From Wukongibacter sp050859025 (lineage in GTDB: Bacteria > Bacillota > Clostridia > Peptostreptococcales > Caminicellaceae), in contig NZ_CP138200.1 in the NCBI RefSeq assembly GCF_050859025.1, forward strand, positions 3,348,001 through 3,412,000: 64,000 nucleotides of DNA, given 5' to 3'. Position 1 is the first letter of the stretch, and every line of letters starts with the position of its first letter. Both the position numbers and the translations under genes were made by a program. The notes below the pieces were generated by a model. It ran no database searches and had not been told where the DNA came from. It saw only the letters and a list, made by a program, of their open reading frames with translations. This document shows positions 56,850 to 64,000 of the stretch, one piece after another.

Positions 56850-57656
56850 TTATAATCCCTTATGAGCTCTTTCTACAACTTTTAAGGCTAAATCTTTTGC
56901 ATCTAACTCTTCTTGATCTGGCTCATTCCATACATATGCTAGAAATTCAATATTTCCCTTTGGTCCTTTAATAGGTGAATATGTAACTCCCTTTACCGTC
57001 AAGCCTAGTTCATATGCAAACTTTAATAGTTCCTCAATAACTTCTTTATGAACGCTCTTATCTCGTACTACGCCTTTCTTTCCGACCTTTTTTCTCCCAG
57101 CTTCAAATTGGGGTTTTATAAGAAAAATGATCTGACCGCTTTCTTTCACTAATTCCTTAACAACAGGTAAAACTATCTTTAAAGAAATAAATGAAACATC
57201 AATTGAAGCAAAATCAATTTCTTCTCCTATATCCTCTGGCTTTACATATCTGACATTTGTTCTTTCCATACAAACTACTCTTTCATCTTGCCTAAGCTTC
57301 CAATCAAGCTGTCCATATCCGACATCTATAGAAAATACCTTTTTTGCGCCATTTTGAAGCATACAATCAGTAAATCCTCCTGTTGAAGCTCCAACATCCA
57401 TACAAATCATGTCCTTAAGGTCTATATCATATTTTTCTATAGCTTTTTCAATCTTAAGTCCACCTCTACTTACATAGGGTAGAGCTTTTCCTCTAATTTC
57501 AATATTTGCCTCAGTATCTACCTTTGTTCCAGCCTTATCAACAATTTGATTTTCTACATATATTATGCCGCTCATAAGGGCCTTTTTTGCCTTTTCACGT
57601 GTCTCAAAGAAATTTCTTTCAACTAGCAACGTATCTATTCTAACTTTCTTTTCCAT
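56850..57656 (-). CDS. TlyA family rRNA (cytidine-2'-O)-methyltransferase (YqxC)
   Basis: N-terminal S4 domain (RIDTLLVERNFFETREKAKK), then an FtsJ-like methyltransferase domain: DVGASTGGFTDCML (about 87-100), DVGYGQLDWKLRQD, and KPQFEAGRKKVGKKGVV. 268 residues. In the tlyA-argR-recN-spoIVB-spo0A cluster downstream of dxs. SD ATAAGGAGAA. Confidence 0.94.
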   Translation of the reverse strand: MEKKVRIDTLLVERNFFETREKAKKALMSGIIYVENQIVDKAGTKVDTEANIEIRGKALPYVSRGGLKIEKAIEKYDIDLKDMICMDVGASTGGFTDCMLQNGAKKVFSIDVGYGQLDWKLRQDERVVCMERTNVRYVKPEDIGEEIDFASIDVSFISLKIVLPVVKELVKESGQIIFLIKPQFEAGRKKVGKKGVVRDKSVHKEVIEELLKFAYELGLTVKGVTYSPIKGPKGNIEFLAYVWNEPDQEELDAKDLALKVVERAHKGL

Positions 57657-57672
57657 GTTATTCTCCTTATCA

Positions 57673-57711
57673 TATAGGGTTTAAATAAAAGTTAGTACTT
57701 ACATCCCTATA
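57673..57711. repeat. 104-bp repeat, truncated copy (39 bp)
   Basis: TATAGGGTTTAAATAAAAGT and GTACTTACATCCCTATA: both ends kept, middle lost, like the copy at 885-932. Between tlyA and dxs. Confidence 0.65.
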
Positions 57712-57736
57712 TCAATATTTACTCTATTATTCTATG

Positions 57737-59620
57737 CTAAACCTTTAAAAGCTTAAGGTCCTTAGCTAACTCTTTATATATACCCTTAGCATATAAGTTA
57801 TAATGCTTAAATAACAGCTGTGTATCACCATGTTCAATAAATTTATCAGGAAATCCAAAAATCTTTACTCTTTTATTATTTATACCGTGGTCATTTAGCA
57901 TCTTTAGTACCTGGCTTCCAAAACCTCCTATCTTCACATTATCCTCTAATGTGATTACATAGTCACTGTCCTTAATATTAGATAGTAGTGTTTTTTCATC
58001 AATAGGCTTCACAAATCTTGCATTTATAACTGTACTCTCAACATTATCATTCTTTAATAATTGAGCTAATTCTAATGCAGTTTCGACCATTTTTCCTACA
58101 GCAATGATACAGATATCCTTTCCCTTAGAAATTACCTCAGCCTTTTCTTCAAAGATATCCTCATTACTACTTTCTATAGTTAAAGGTTTACTTATGCCTC
58201 TAGGATATCTTATAGCAATAGGGCTATTTTGATAGAAAGCATATTTAATCATTGTTTTAAGCTCATCTCCATCCTTTGGAGAAAGAATTTTCAAATTTGG
58301 TATATTACTTAAGTACGATAGATCAAAAACTCCGTGGTGAGTTTCTCCATCCTGCCCAACAAGCCCTGCCCTATCAATACAAAATACTACAGGAAGATTC
58401 TGTAGACAGACATCATGTAATACTTGGTCATATCCTCTTTGTAAAAAGGTCGAATATACAGCAAATACTGGACGTAAACCATTGGCTGCTAATCCAGCCG
58501 CTAATGTTACCGCATGCTGCTCCGCTATTCCGACATCGAAAAATCTATCAGGATATTTCTTTGAAAACTCTTCAAGCCCAGTTCCCGAAGGCATAGCAGC
58601 TGTAATAGCTACAATATCAGTATTTTTCTTAGCCAGTTCTACTAGTGTTTTTCCAAATATTTGTGAGTATGTTTGTCCGTTTGATTTACTTAACTTTTTA
58701 CCAGTCTTTATATCAAAAGGGTTTATCCCATGATACTTATCGGGGTGCTTTTCAGCAAAGCCATATCCCTTGCCTTTTTTTGTAATAGCATGAATTAAAA
58801 CAGGTCCCTTCATTTTCCTTGCTCTTTTTAAAACTCCAGCAATTTCCCTTATGTCATGACCATCAATAGGACCAATGTAAGTAAATCCAAGTTCTTCAAA
58901 TAACATACCAGAAACAAAAAAATACTTTATAGTATCCTTAGCCTTATGGGCAGTTTTTACTACAGACTTCCCTATAGCCGGAATCTTACTTAATATTTGC
59001 TCTACATCGTCCTTCACTTTAAAATACATTGGATCCGTTCTCAATCTATTTAGGTACTTAGATAATCCTCCAACATTTTCAGAAATTGACATTTCATTAT
59101 CATTCAATATTACAATAAAATCCTTCTCAAAATGACCCGCATGATTTAAAGCTTCAAATGCCATTCCACCAGTTAAGGCCCCATCTCCAATTACTGATAT
59201 TACAGAATATTTATCTCCCTTAATATCTCTAGCCATTGCCATTCCTAATCCAGCTGAAATCGAAGTGCTACTGTGACCGGTCTCAAAAAAATCATGAACA
59301 CTTTCCTTGCATTTAGGGAAACCACTAAGTCCGTTAAATTTTCTTAAGGTACAAAAGTCATCTCGTCTACCTGTAATTATTTTATGAACATATGCTTGAT
59401 GACCAACGTCCCAAATTATTTTGTCTTTAGGACTATTAAAGACTTTATGCATAGCAAGGGTCAATTCTACAATTCCTAGATTCGATGCCAAGTGGCCTCC
59501 TGTTTTAGAAACCGATTGAAGCAAAAAGTCTCTTATTTCCTGACTAAGCTCTATAAGTTCATCGTAGCTTAGTTTCTTTATATCCTTGGGCGAATTAATA
59601 TTCTTAATAAGCTCACTCAA
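57737..59620 (-). CDS. dxs: 1-deoxy-D-xylulose-5-phosphate synthase
   Basis: First step of the MEP isoprenoid pathway: thiamine-diphosphate-dependent condensation of pyruvate and glyceraldehyde-3-phosphate. ThDP motif GDGALTGGMAFEALN (about 149-163), GHSSTSISAGLGMA, GVFDLSYLSNIP and DRAGLVGQDGETHHG. 627 residues. Start appears to be TTG after GAAGTGA, slightly uncertain. Downstream of oapA. Confidence 0.97.
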   Translation of the reverse strand: MSELIKNINSPKDIKKLSYDELIELSQEIRDFLLQSVSKTGGHLASNLGIVELTLAMHKVFNSPKDKIIWDVGHQAYVHKIITGRRDDFCTLRKFNGLSGFPKCKESVHDFFETGHSSTSISAGLGMAMARDIKGDKYSVISVIGDGALTGGMAFEALNHAGHFEKDFIVILNDNEMSISENVGGLSKYLNRLRTDPMYFKVKDDVEQILSKIPAIGKSVVKTAHKAKDTIKYFFVSGMLFEELGFTYIGPIDGHDIREIAGVLKRARKMKGPVLIHAITKKGKGYGFAEKHPDKYHGINPFDIKTGKKLSKSNGQTYSQIFGKTLVELAKKNTDIVAITAAMPSGTGLEEFSKKYPDRFFDVGIAEQHAVTLAAGLAANGLRPVFAVYSTFLQRGYDQVLHDVCLQNLPVVFCIDRAGLVGQDGETHHGVFDLSYLSNIPNLKILSPKDGDELKTMIKYAFYQNSPIAIRYPRGISKPLTIESSNEDIFEEKAEVISKGKDICIIAVGKMVETALELAQLLKNDNVESTVINARFVKPIDEKTLLSNIKDSDYVITLEDNVKIGGFGSQVLKMLNDHGINNKRVKIFGFPDKFIEHGDTQLLFKHYNLYAKGIYKELAKDLKLLKV

Positions 59621-59652
59621 ATCACTTCATCTCACTTTCTTTGTTGTTAAGT

Positions 59653-60270
59653 TTATTTCTTTTTATCAGTTTTGTTTAATAAATCTATCTTTAACTTAAT
59701 ATTTAACCAATTAAGCACTTTTGAAACGTAAAATACAATTTCTTTAGATTTTTTTAAAGCAATCTCTTTACCTAAAGCCTTTCCACCAACTGTTATAGAT
59801 GCAACTAATCCACTTAACACAATACTATATACAGCTGTGTTAATACCACTGTAAACCTTACTTACCTGAACCAAAATTATTGCTCCAGCAGCACCACTGA
59901 TTATTCCTGCAATATCTCCAATGACATCATTACAGAAATTTGACACCGGCCCTGCATTTTTTATCAACCTAATTGAATATCTTGCAGCGTCTATTTTTTT
60001 TGCTGCCATTGCATGAAAAGGTTTTTCATCAGCTGTAGCCACTGCTATACCAATTAAATCTGATACTATACCTATAAAAACAATTATTATCAAAATCAAG
60101 AAAGCTATAGATACAGAAGCATTTCTTAATAACGCTTCTGAAGAAAAACTCATAAAAACTGCTAATAGAAAAGTGATTATTGTAATATTTACTACCCACT
60201 TTATATTATATTTTTTTAAACCTACAGCTAGCTTATTGCTTTTCTTTTTTTCTACTTTCCGATTACTCAA
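59653..60270 (-). CDS. oapA: OLE-associated protein OapA (membrane protein)
   Basis: Membrane protein that binds OLE RNA and brings it to the cytoplasmic membrane in extremophilic Firmicutes. Basic N-terminus (SNRKVEKKKSNK) and C-terminus; four hydrophobic segments (about 24-42, 52-72, 120-138 and 143-160). Conserved-looking motif SDLIGIAVATADEKPFHAMA (about 70-89) follows the second helix, and NFCNDVIGDIAGIISGAAGA the third. 205 residues. TTG start with AAGGGTG upstream. Identification rests on size, topology and position between the OLE RNA and dxs. Confidence 0.9.
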   Translation of the reverse strand: MSNRKVEKKKSNKLAVGLKKYNIKWVVNITIITFLLAVFMSFSSEALLRNASVSIAFLILIIIVFIGIVSDLIGIAVATADEKPFHAMAAKKIDAARYSIRLIKNAGPVSNFCNDVIGDIAGIISGAAGAIILVQVSKVYSGINTAVYSIVLSGLVASITVGGKALGKEIALKKSKEIVFYVSKVLNWLNIKLKIDLLNKTDKKK

Positions 60271-60398
60271 TTAGAACACACCCTTTTACTTTGGGTTAAT
60301 TTATATATATCCAAATCTCATCAAATCATTAACTAGTAACAGTATATACGAATAAAGTTTTATTATATAGTCTTTATGCTTAATATTATTTATAAATT

Positions 60399-60434
60399 TA
60401 AAAAAACTGATGACTAATGCCATCAGTTTTTTTA
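60399..60434 (-). terminator. terminator of the OLE RNA
   Basis: AAAAAACTGATG pairs with CATCAGTTTTTT around 8 bases; on the minus strand a run of seven T follows. It separates the RNA from oapA. Confidence 0.8.
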
Positions 60435-61018
60435 AACCATCACTTGAAGGTAATATATTAAGTAAACTTTACAGCTTAGGTCTAGTAGGATTTCCCATAT
60501 AGGTACTGTTCCGTCGCCAGATCAGCGGTTTCCCATTAAACCTATATTTGTATTGTTGCCAAATACAAAACTAGACTACCACTAAGTCTGTACTGTAATC
60601 CTCAATATATCTCCACACAGGAACAGTCTAGGAGTTTTCCTCAACAGGCAAACTAATTCCTAGCCTCTTTTGCAGAATAGGTTTAGAATACAAGTACTGC
60701 CATTTTATGGGCCCATAAAATAGAAGCTTATACATATCCGTCCACCTATTCCACTCAAGGCAGGCTACACTGCACGTAGCAGAGCAACCACCACATTGCA
60801 GGTTCATCCTAAATTATTAAATAATCTAGGTCTCCGCGGATAGAGGGTCAACGCCCACATGCCATTGTGGATCGCCCCCTGATCCTTACTCCCAGCATCA
60901 ACCCCCGACTGGGCGTCGCAAGCCAATACCAGGAACTTCATCGATGTGCCCTTTGACGGATTTTTAGCCCCGCCTTCAGAATTAGAAGCTCTGACTAGAA
61001 TACTGCACCTTTCAAATG
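60403..61018 (-). ncRNA. OLE RNA (ornate, large, extremophilic)
   Basis: A gene-free block of about 615 bases, markedly richer in G and C than its surroundings, between ispA and oapA-dxs, which is the characteristic locus of OLE. Clear helices: ATTTTATGGGCCCATAAAAT (60704-60723), TTTGTATT/AAATACAAA near 60547-60570, CCTAAATTATT/AATAATCTAGG near 60807-60831, CCACA/TGTGG near 60852-60868. It is framed by a SigA promoter and a terminator, giving the ~600-nt size known for OLE. An 83-codon frame inside (60804-61055) has no ribosome binding site in its favour. RNase P RNA and tmRNA signatures are missing. Confidence 0.9.
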
Positions 61019-61025
61019 TAAAAGA

Positions 61026-61054
61026 CATTATAGCATATTTTTTTTCAAATTTCA
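61026..61054 (-). promoter_or_regulatory. SigA promoter of the OLE RNA
   Basis: On the minus strand TTGAAA (61049-61054), exactly 17 bases, TATAAT (61026-61031) with an extended TGC in front. This is the best promoter match in the window. Transcription should start near 61018-61019. Confidence 0.85.
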
Positions 61055-61125
61055 AATGTAAAATTAGACAATGGCCTTTTTAAATCATTTAGACTATTAA
61101 ACACCATAATAAATATTTTAAGCTT

Positions 61126-61584
61126 TTAAAAAAATATCCTTTTTACTATTAAGTTTGCTACAACAATCCCTAATAAAGCACCAGCAAAAACCTCAACAGG
61201 TGTATGGCCTACAAGTTCCTTTAACCTTGTGTCTTTTATTGGCCTATGTCTATGCTTATCCTCTAATATTTTATTCAATATTATGGCCTGCTTTCCAACA
61301 GCCCTTCTAACACCTGCGGCATCATACATGATTATCAAGGCAAAAACCAGAGATATTCCATATGAAACAGAATCCCAACCAGCCTTTAGACCTACAGCAG
61401 TAGACAAGCCCATTACCATAGATGAATGTGAACTTGGCATTCCACCAGATCCAACAAATCTGTATATGTCAAATTTCTTTTTTGTAAGAAGGGTAAGTAC
61501 AACCTTCATAGCTTGTGCAATAAACCAGGAGGTAAGGGATGCATTAAATACATCATTTTTAAAGAGTTCAGTTATAAATGTCAC
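61126..61584 (-). CDS. divergent PAP2 family protein (YuiD)
   Basis: A 152-residue membrane protein of the DUF212/divergent PAP2 family with about four hydrophobic segments. Motifs: SGGMPSSHSSMVMGLSTAVG (about 46-65; the SSHSS catalytic-type His), MYDAAGVRRAVGKQA and VGHTPVEVFAGALLGI. Probably a lipid phosphatase-like fold; substrate unknown. GTG start after GGGGGA. Between ispA and the OLE RNA, suggesting a link to isoprenoid or lipid carrier metabolism. Confidence 0.9.
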   Translation of the reverse strand: MTFITELFKNDVFNASLTSWFIAQAMKVVLTLLTKKKFDIYRFVGSGGMPSSHSSMVMGLSTAVGLKAGWDSVSYGISLVFALIIMYDAAGVRRAVGKQAIILNKILEDKHRHRPIKDTRLKELVGHTPVEVFAGALLGIVVANLIVKRIFF

Positions 61585-61601
61585 TCATTTTCCCCCTTAA
61601 T

Positions 61602-62492
61602 CTAATATTCTCTAACCCTCAAGAACTCTACTAAGTCCCTTAAAAAATCAGCTTTTTCCTCAAATACCTTTAAGGATTTTAAACTATCCTCCAATAAATT
61701 TGCTGCAATTTCTTTTGATTTCTCTATTCCATATATCGAAGGATAGGTTGATTTTTCATTATCAATATCACTTCCAACCTTTTTACCTAACTTTGTCTCG
61801 TCACCAACTACATCAAGTATATCATCTATTATTTGAAATGCTAGCCCTATACCTCTTCCATAGTTTTGTAATTCTCTATACTGACTTTCAGTAGCTCCAC
61901 CTATTATGGCTCCAGCCATGATCGAAGCTTCAAGCAGTGCAGAGGTTTTAGTAAGATGAATAAAGTTTAGGGTTTCCTTCTCAATTCTTTTTCCTTCAGA
62001 TTCTAAATCTACTACCTGTCCACCTATCATACCATTAATACCAGAAGCCCCTGCAATCACATGCATGGCCTTCATTCCTTTCTCCATAACTCCAGGGGCA
62101 GCCACAACCTTCTCAAGCATTATTTCAAAAGCCATATTTAAAAGTCCATCACCAGCTAAAATTGCAATTCCATCACCATAAACTTTATGGTTTGTTGGCT
62201 TACCTCTTCTAAAATCATCATCATCCATTGCAGGAAGATCATCATGGATTAAAGAATATGTATGTATCATTTCCATAGCACATGCAAAAGGCATTGCATC
62301 ATCACTACTACCACCAACTAGCTTACAAGCTTCTAATACTAGTATGGGTCTTAATCTTTTGCCACCAGCTTTTATACTGTATTCCATTGATTCAATAACA
62401 GTTTTTTGAAAGCCTGTTTTATTTTCAAAATATTTATATAATGCATCTTCTACTTCCCTTTTTCTTTGTAAAAGCTCAGACTTAAAACTCAT
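61602..62492 (-). CDS. ispA: polyprenyl synthetase (farnesyl diphosphate synthase type)
   Basis: Condenses isopentenyl units to farnesyl or geranylgeranyl diphosphate. GGKRLRP (about 42-48), first Asp-rich motif DDLPAMDDDDFRRG (about 84-97) and second DDILDVVGD (about 226-234). 296 residues. ATG chosen after GAGGAGGAGA; an upstream TTG in frame lies inside the SD. Downstream of xseB as usual. Confidence 0.96.
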   Translation of the reverse strand: MSFKSELLQRKREVEDALYKYFENKTGFQKTVIESMEYSIKAGGKRLRPILVLEACKLVGGSSDDAMPFACAMEMIHTYSLIHDDLPAMDDDDFRRGKPTNHKVYGDGIAILAGDGLLNMAFEIMLEKVVAAPGVMEKGMKAMHVIAGASGINGMIGGQVVDLESEGKRIEKETLNFIHLTKTSALLEASIMAGAIIGGATESQYRELQNYGRGIGLAFQIIDDILDVVGDETKLGKKVGSDIDNEKSTYPSIYGIEKSKEIAANLLEDSLKSLKVFEEKADFLRDLVEFLRVREY

Positions 62493-62538
62493 TTCTCTCC
62501 TCCTCAAAAACCATTAACCCAATTGTTAAATGAGACCT

Positions 62539-62787
62539 TTATATAAAGTCTGGGGTGAAAGGCTTTTCAACCAATTCTCCATCCTCTTCTAGTAATAAAG
62601 AAATCTTCTGCTGTGCATCGTTCAAAACATTATTACAAAGCCTATAGAGTTTTATTCCCTCTTCAAAGTATTTTAAGGATTCCTCAAGGGAGATGTTCCC
62701 ATCTTCAAGAAGCTTTACAACTTCCTTAAGTCTTGCAAGATTTCCTTCAAAATTTCCTTGTCCATTAATCTCTTTTCTATCTACCAA
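62539..62787 (-). CDS. xseB: exodeoxyribonuclease VII small subunit
   Basis: Forms the XseA4-XseB complex that degrades single-stranded DNA. 82 residues with the signature ARLKEVVKLLEDGNISLEES and YFEEGIKLYRLCNNVL. I use the TTG at 62787, 9 bases after AAAGGAG; a frame 27 bases longer starts ahead of that site. Overlaps the 3' end of xseA by 11 bases. Confidence 0.93.
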   Translation of the reverse strand: MVDRKEINGQGNFEGNLARLKEVVKLLEDGNISLEESLKYFEEGIKLYRLCNNVLNDAQQKISLLLEEDGELVEKPFTPDFI

Positions 62788-64000
62788 AAAAGCTTTCTCC
62801 TTTCTGAGTTTCATCGACAGTACATTTTAATATACCTTTACTCAATAATATATTTATCTTATCTCCAATATTAACACCATCTATATCAGTAATAGTCTTA
62901 CTTTTTTTCTCATTTAATAATACACTGTATCCCCTATCTATTGTTGAAAGAGGGCTCAAATTATTAAGATTATCACCTAAAGAAGCAAGCATTTCTTTAA
63001 AAATAGTTATATCCTTTGTTATATTTCCCTTAAGATTTGTATACATGTAATCCAAAGTTTGCTGATCCTCTCTTATCTTAAAGGATACATGCCTTTTAAT
63101 TCTATCTTCATTATAACTATCTAAGTTATCTCTTAAATTAGAAAGCTTATTTACCATATTATTTTTTAAATTATTATAAAAATATTCAATTGTACTCTCA
63201 ATATCTCCCAAATGAGGAGCCGCAAGTTCTCCAGCAGCTGATGGAGTTGGGGCTCTTAAGTCTGAAACAAAGTCTGCTATGGTAAAGTCAGTTTCATGTC
63301 CCACAGCAGAAATTATAGGTTTTTTTGAGTTATATATGCTTGTAGCAACCACTTCTTCATTAAATGCCCATAACTCTTCAATGGAGCCACCGCCCCTTGT
63401 CAATATGATTATATCAATATCATCAAATCTATTTAGCTTTTCTATAGCCTTAGCTATTTGAAATGAAGCCTGATCCCCTTGAACTAAAACAGGAGAAATC
63501 AGAATATCAACTAAGTAATTTCTTCTTGTCATAACAGAAATAATATCTCTTATAGCTGCACCCGTTGGGGAAGTCACAACGGCGATTTTCTTAGGAAAAA
63601 ATGGAATTCTCTGTTTTTTATCCTCATCAAAATATCCTGCATTAGACAATTTTTTCTTCAATTTTTCGAATTCAATATGTAGCTTACCTAAACCTATTTC
63701 TTCTAAACTACTTACATATAACTGGTATTCGCCATTTCTTTCATATATTGAAATATGTCCCTTAGCTATAACTTTCATACCATCTTCAGGCTTAAAGTTC
63801 AGACTTTTAAAGTCATTGTTAAACATCACACATCTAAGCTTGCTGTTTTCATCCTTAAGAGAAAAATAGCAATGACCACTATTATGTAGCTTGAAGTTAG
63901 AAATTTCTCCCTTGATAACTAGATTATTCAAGATAGGATCATACATTAAGATCCTCTTCAAATAGCTATTTAACTCAGATACTGATAAAGTTCTAATTCC
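62777..64000 (-). CDS. xseA: exodeoxyribonuclease VII large subunit (5' end beyond window)
   Basis: Catalytic subunit. The frame continues to the window edge: codons after 63961 read G-I-R-T-L-S-V-S-E-L-N-S-Y-L-K-R-I-L, the family N-terminus, so only about three to five residues are missing. OB-fold domain with IKGEISNFKLHNSGHCYFSLKD, then the catalytic region PxGAAIRD, ILTRGGGSIEELWAFN, and GHETDFTIADFVSDLRAPTPS. xseA-xseB-ispA is the standard order. Confidence 0.96.
   Translation of the reverse strand, partial: GIRTLSVSELNSYLKRILMYDPILNNLVIKGEISNFKLHNSGHCYFSLKDENSKLRCVMFNNDFKSLNFKPEDGMKVIAKGHISIYERNGEYQLYVSSLEEIGLGKLHIEFEKLKKKLSNAGYFDEDKKQRIPFFPKKIAVVTSPTGAAIRDIISVMTRRNYLVDILISPVLVQGDQASFQIAKAIEKLNRFDDIDIIILTRGGGSIEELWAFNEEVVATSIYNSKKPIISAVGHETDFTIADFVSDLRAPTPSAAGELAAPHLGDIESTIEYFYNNLKNNMVNKLSNLRDNLDSYNEDRIKRHVSFKIREDQQTLDYMYTNLKGNITKDITIFKEMLASLGDNLNNLSPLSTIDRGYSVLLNEKKSKTITDIDGVNIGDKINILLSKGILKCTVDETQKGESFFGR

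Noticed and set aside
60403..61018. RNase P RNA or tmRNA as identity of the structured RNA
   Set aside because: The RNase P conserved core and a tRNA-like end with tag frame were not found, and the ispA/oapA/dxs context fits OLE.
60804..61055. 83-codon open frame on the minus strand within the OLE RNA
   Set aside because: It overlaps the OLE promoter and structured RNA, has no ribosome binding site and no protein-like composition.

Overview
The window is a stretch of AT-rich chromosome from an anaerobic, endospore-forming member of the Firmicutes. Gene content and order (recG/DAK2/Asp23/rpmB, spoIIGA-sigE-sigG, spo0A-spoIVB-recN-argR, the YIEGIA pair, DUF116, DUF512, and an OLE RNA beside oapA) fit a Clostridia or Tissierellia type lineage. 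The species cannot be fixed from the sequence alone. Nearly all genes are on the minus strand. The exceptions are the left-end element genes, rpmB and the NFACT gene.

Layout, left to right. (1) 1-3.3 kb: dut, then a SpoIVCA-sized serine recombinase whose stop codon abuts an open frame encoding only the C-terminal part of the sporulation membrane protein YlbJ. This looks like the right end of an integrated, possibly skin-like, element that splits ylbJ. (2) 3.4-10 kb: a coiled-coil protein, coaD, rsmD, an alpha/beta SASP, recG, a FakA/DAK2 protein, Asp23 and divergent rpmB. (3) 10-17.5 kb: two tandem tiny membrane proteins, thiN, rpe, an rsgA broken by four small indels, the PASTA kinase/PP2C phosphatase pair, and rsmB. 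(4) 17.7-27.2 kb: YugP peptidase, DUF116, fmt-def-priA-coaBC-rpoZ-gmk-remA-yicC and dapF. (5) 27.4-38.5 kb: rqcH/NFACT (+), pyrR, rluD, DksA-like, DUF5665, mtnN, then the division cluster divIVA-ylmH-yggT-sepF-yggS with an HlyD-like protein, a small membrane-anchored beta-barrel protein and tRNA-Pro. (6) 39-54 kb: spoIVA, gpsA, der, DUF512, YIEGIA pair, pgeF, nrdR, ymxH, sigG, sigE, spoIIGA, spo0A, spoIVB. (7) 54-64 kb: recN, argR, tlyA, dxs, oapA, the OLE RNA, a PAP2-like gene, ispA, xseB and xseA (cut by the window end).

Functional themes. Sporulation control is dense: the master regulator Spo0A, pro-SigE and its protease SpoIIGA, SigG, the SpoIVB checkpoint protease, the SpoIVA coat ATPase, a SASP and YlbJ. 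I could read candidate SigH/0A-box, SigE and SigG promoters for spo0A, spoIVA and the SASP. The OLE RNA here appears to be a self-contained transcription unit, with a near-consensus SigA promoter, about 615 nt of transcript and a terminator, sitting between the isoprenoid genes ispA and dxs and next to its membrane partner oapA.

The most unusual non-coding content is a set of dispersed intergenic repeats. Six copies of one palindromic element are each exactly 104 bp with TATAGGG/CCCTATA or TATAGAG/CTCTATA-type ends, and there are shortened derivatives. A second family has two copies of 102 bp. Two further families are each represented twice. They fill most gaps of more than 300 bp. Two genes often found in these clusters, rlmN and lspA, are not at their expected positions, where repeat-bearing or apparently empty DNA is present instead.
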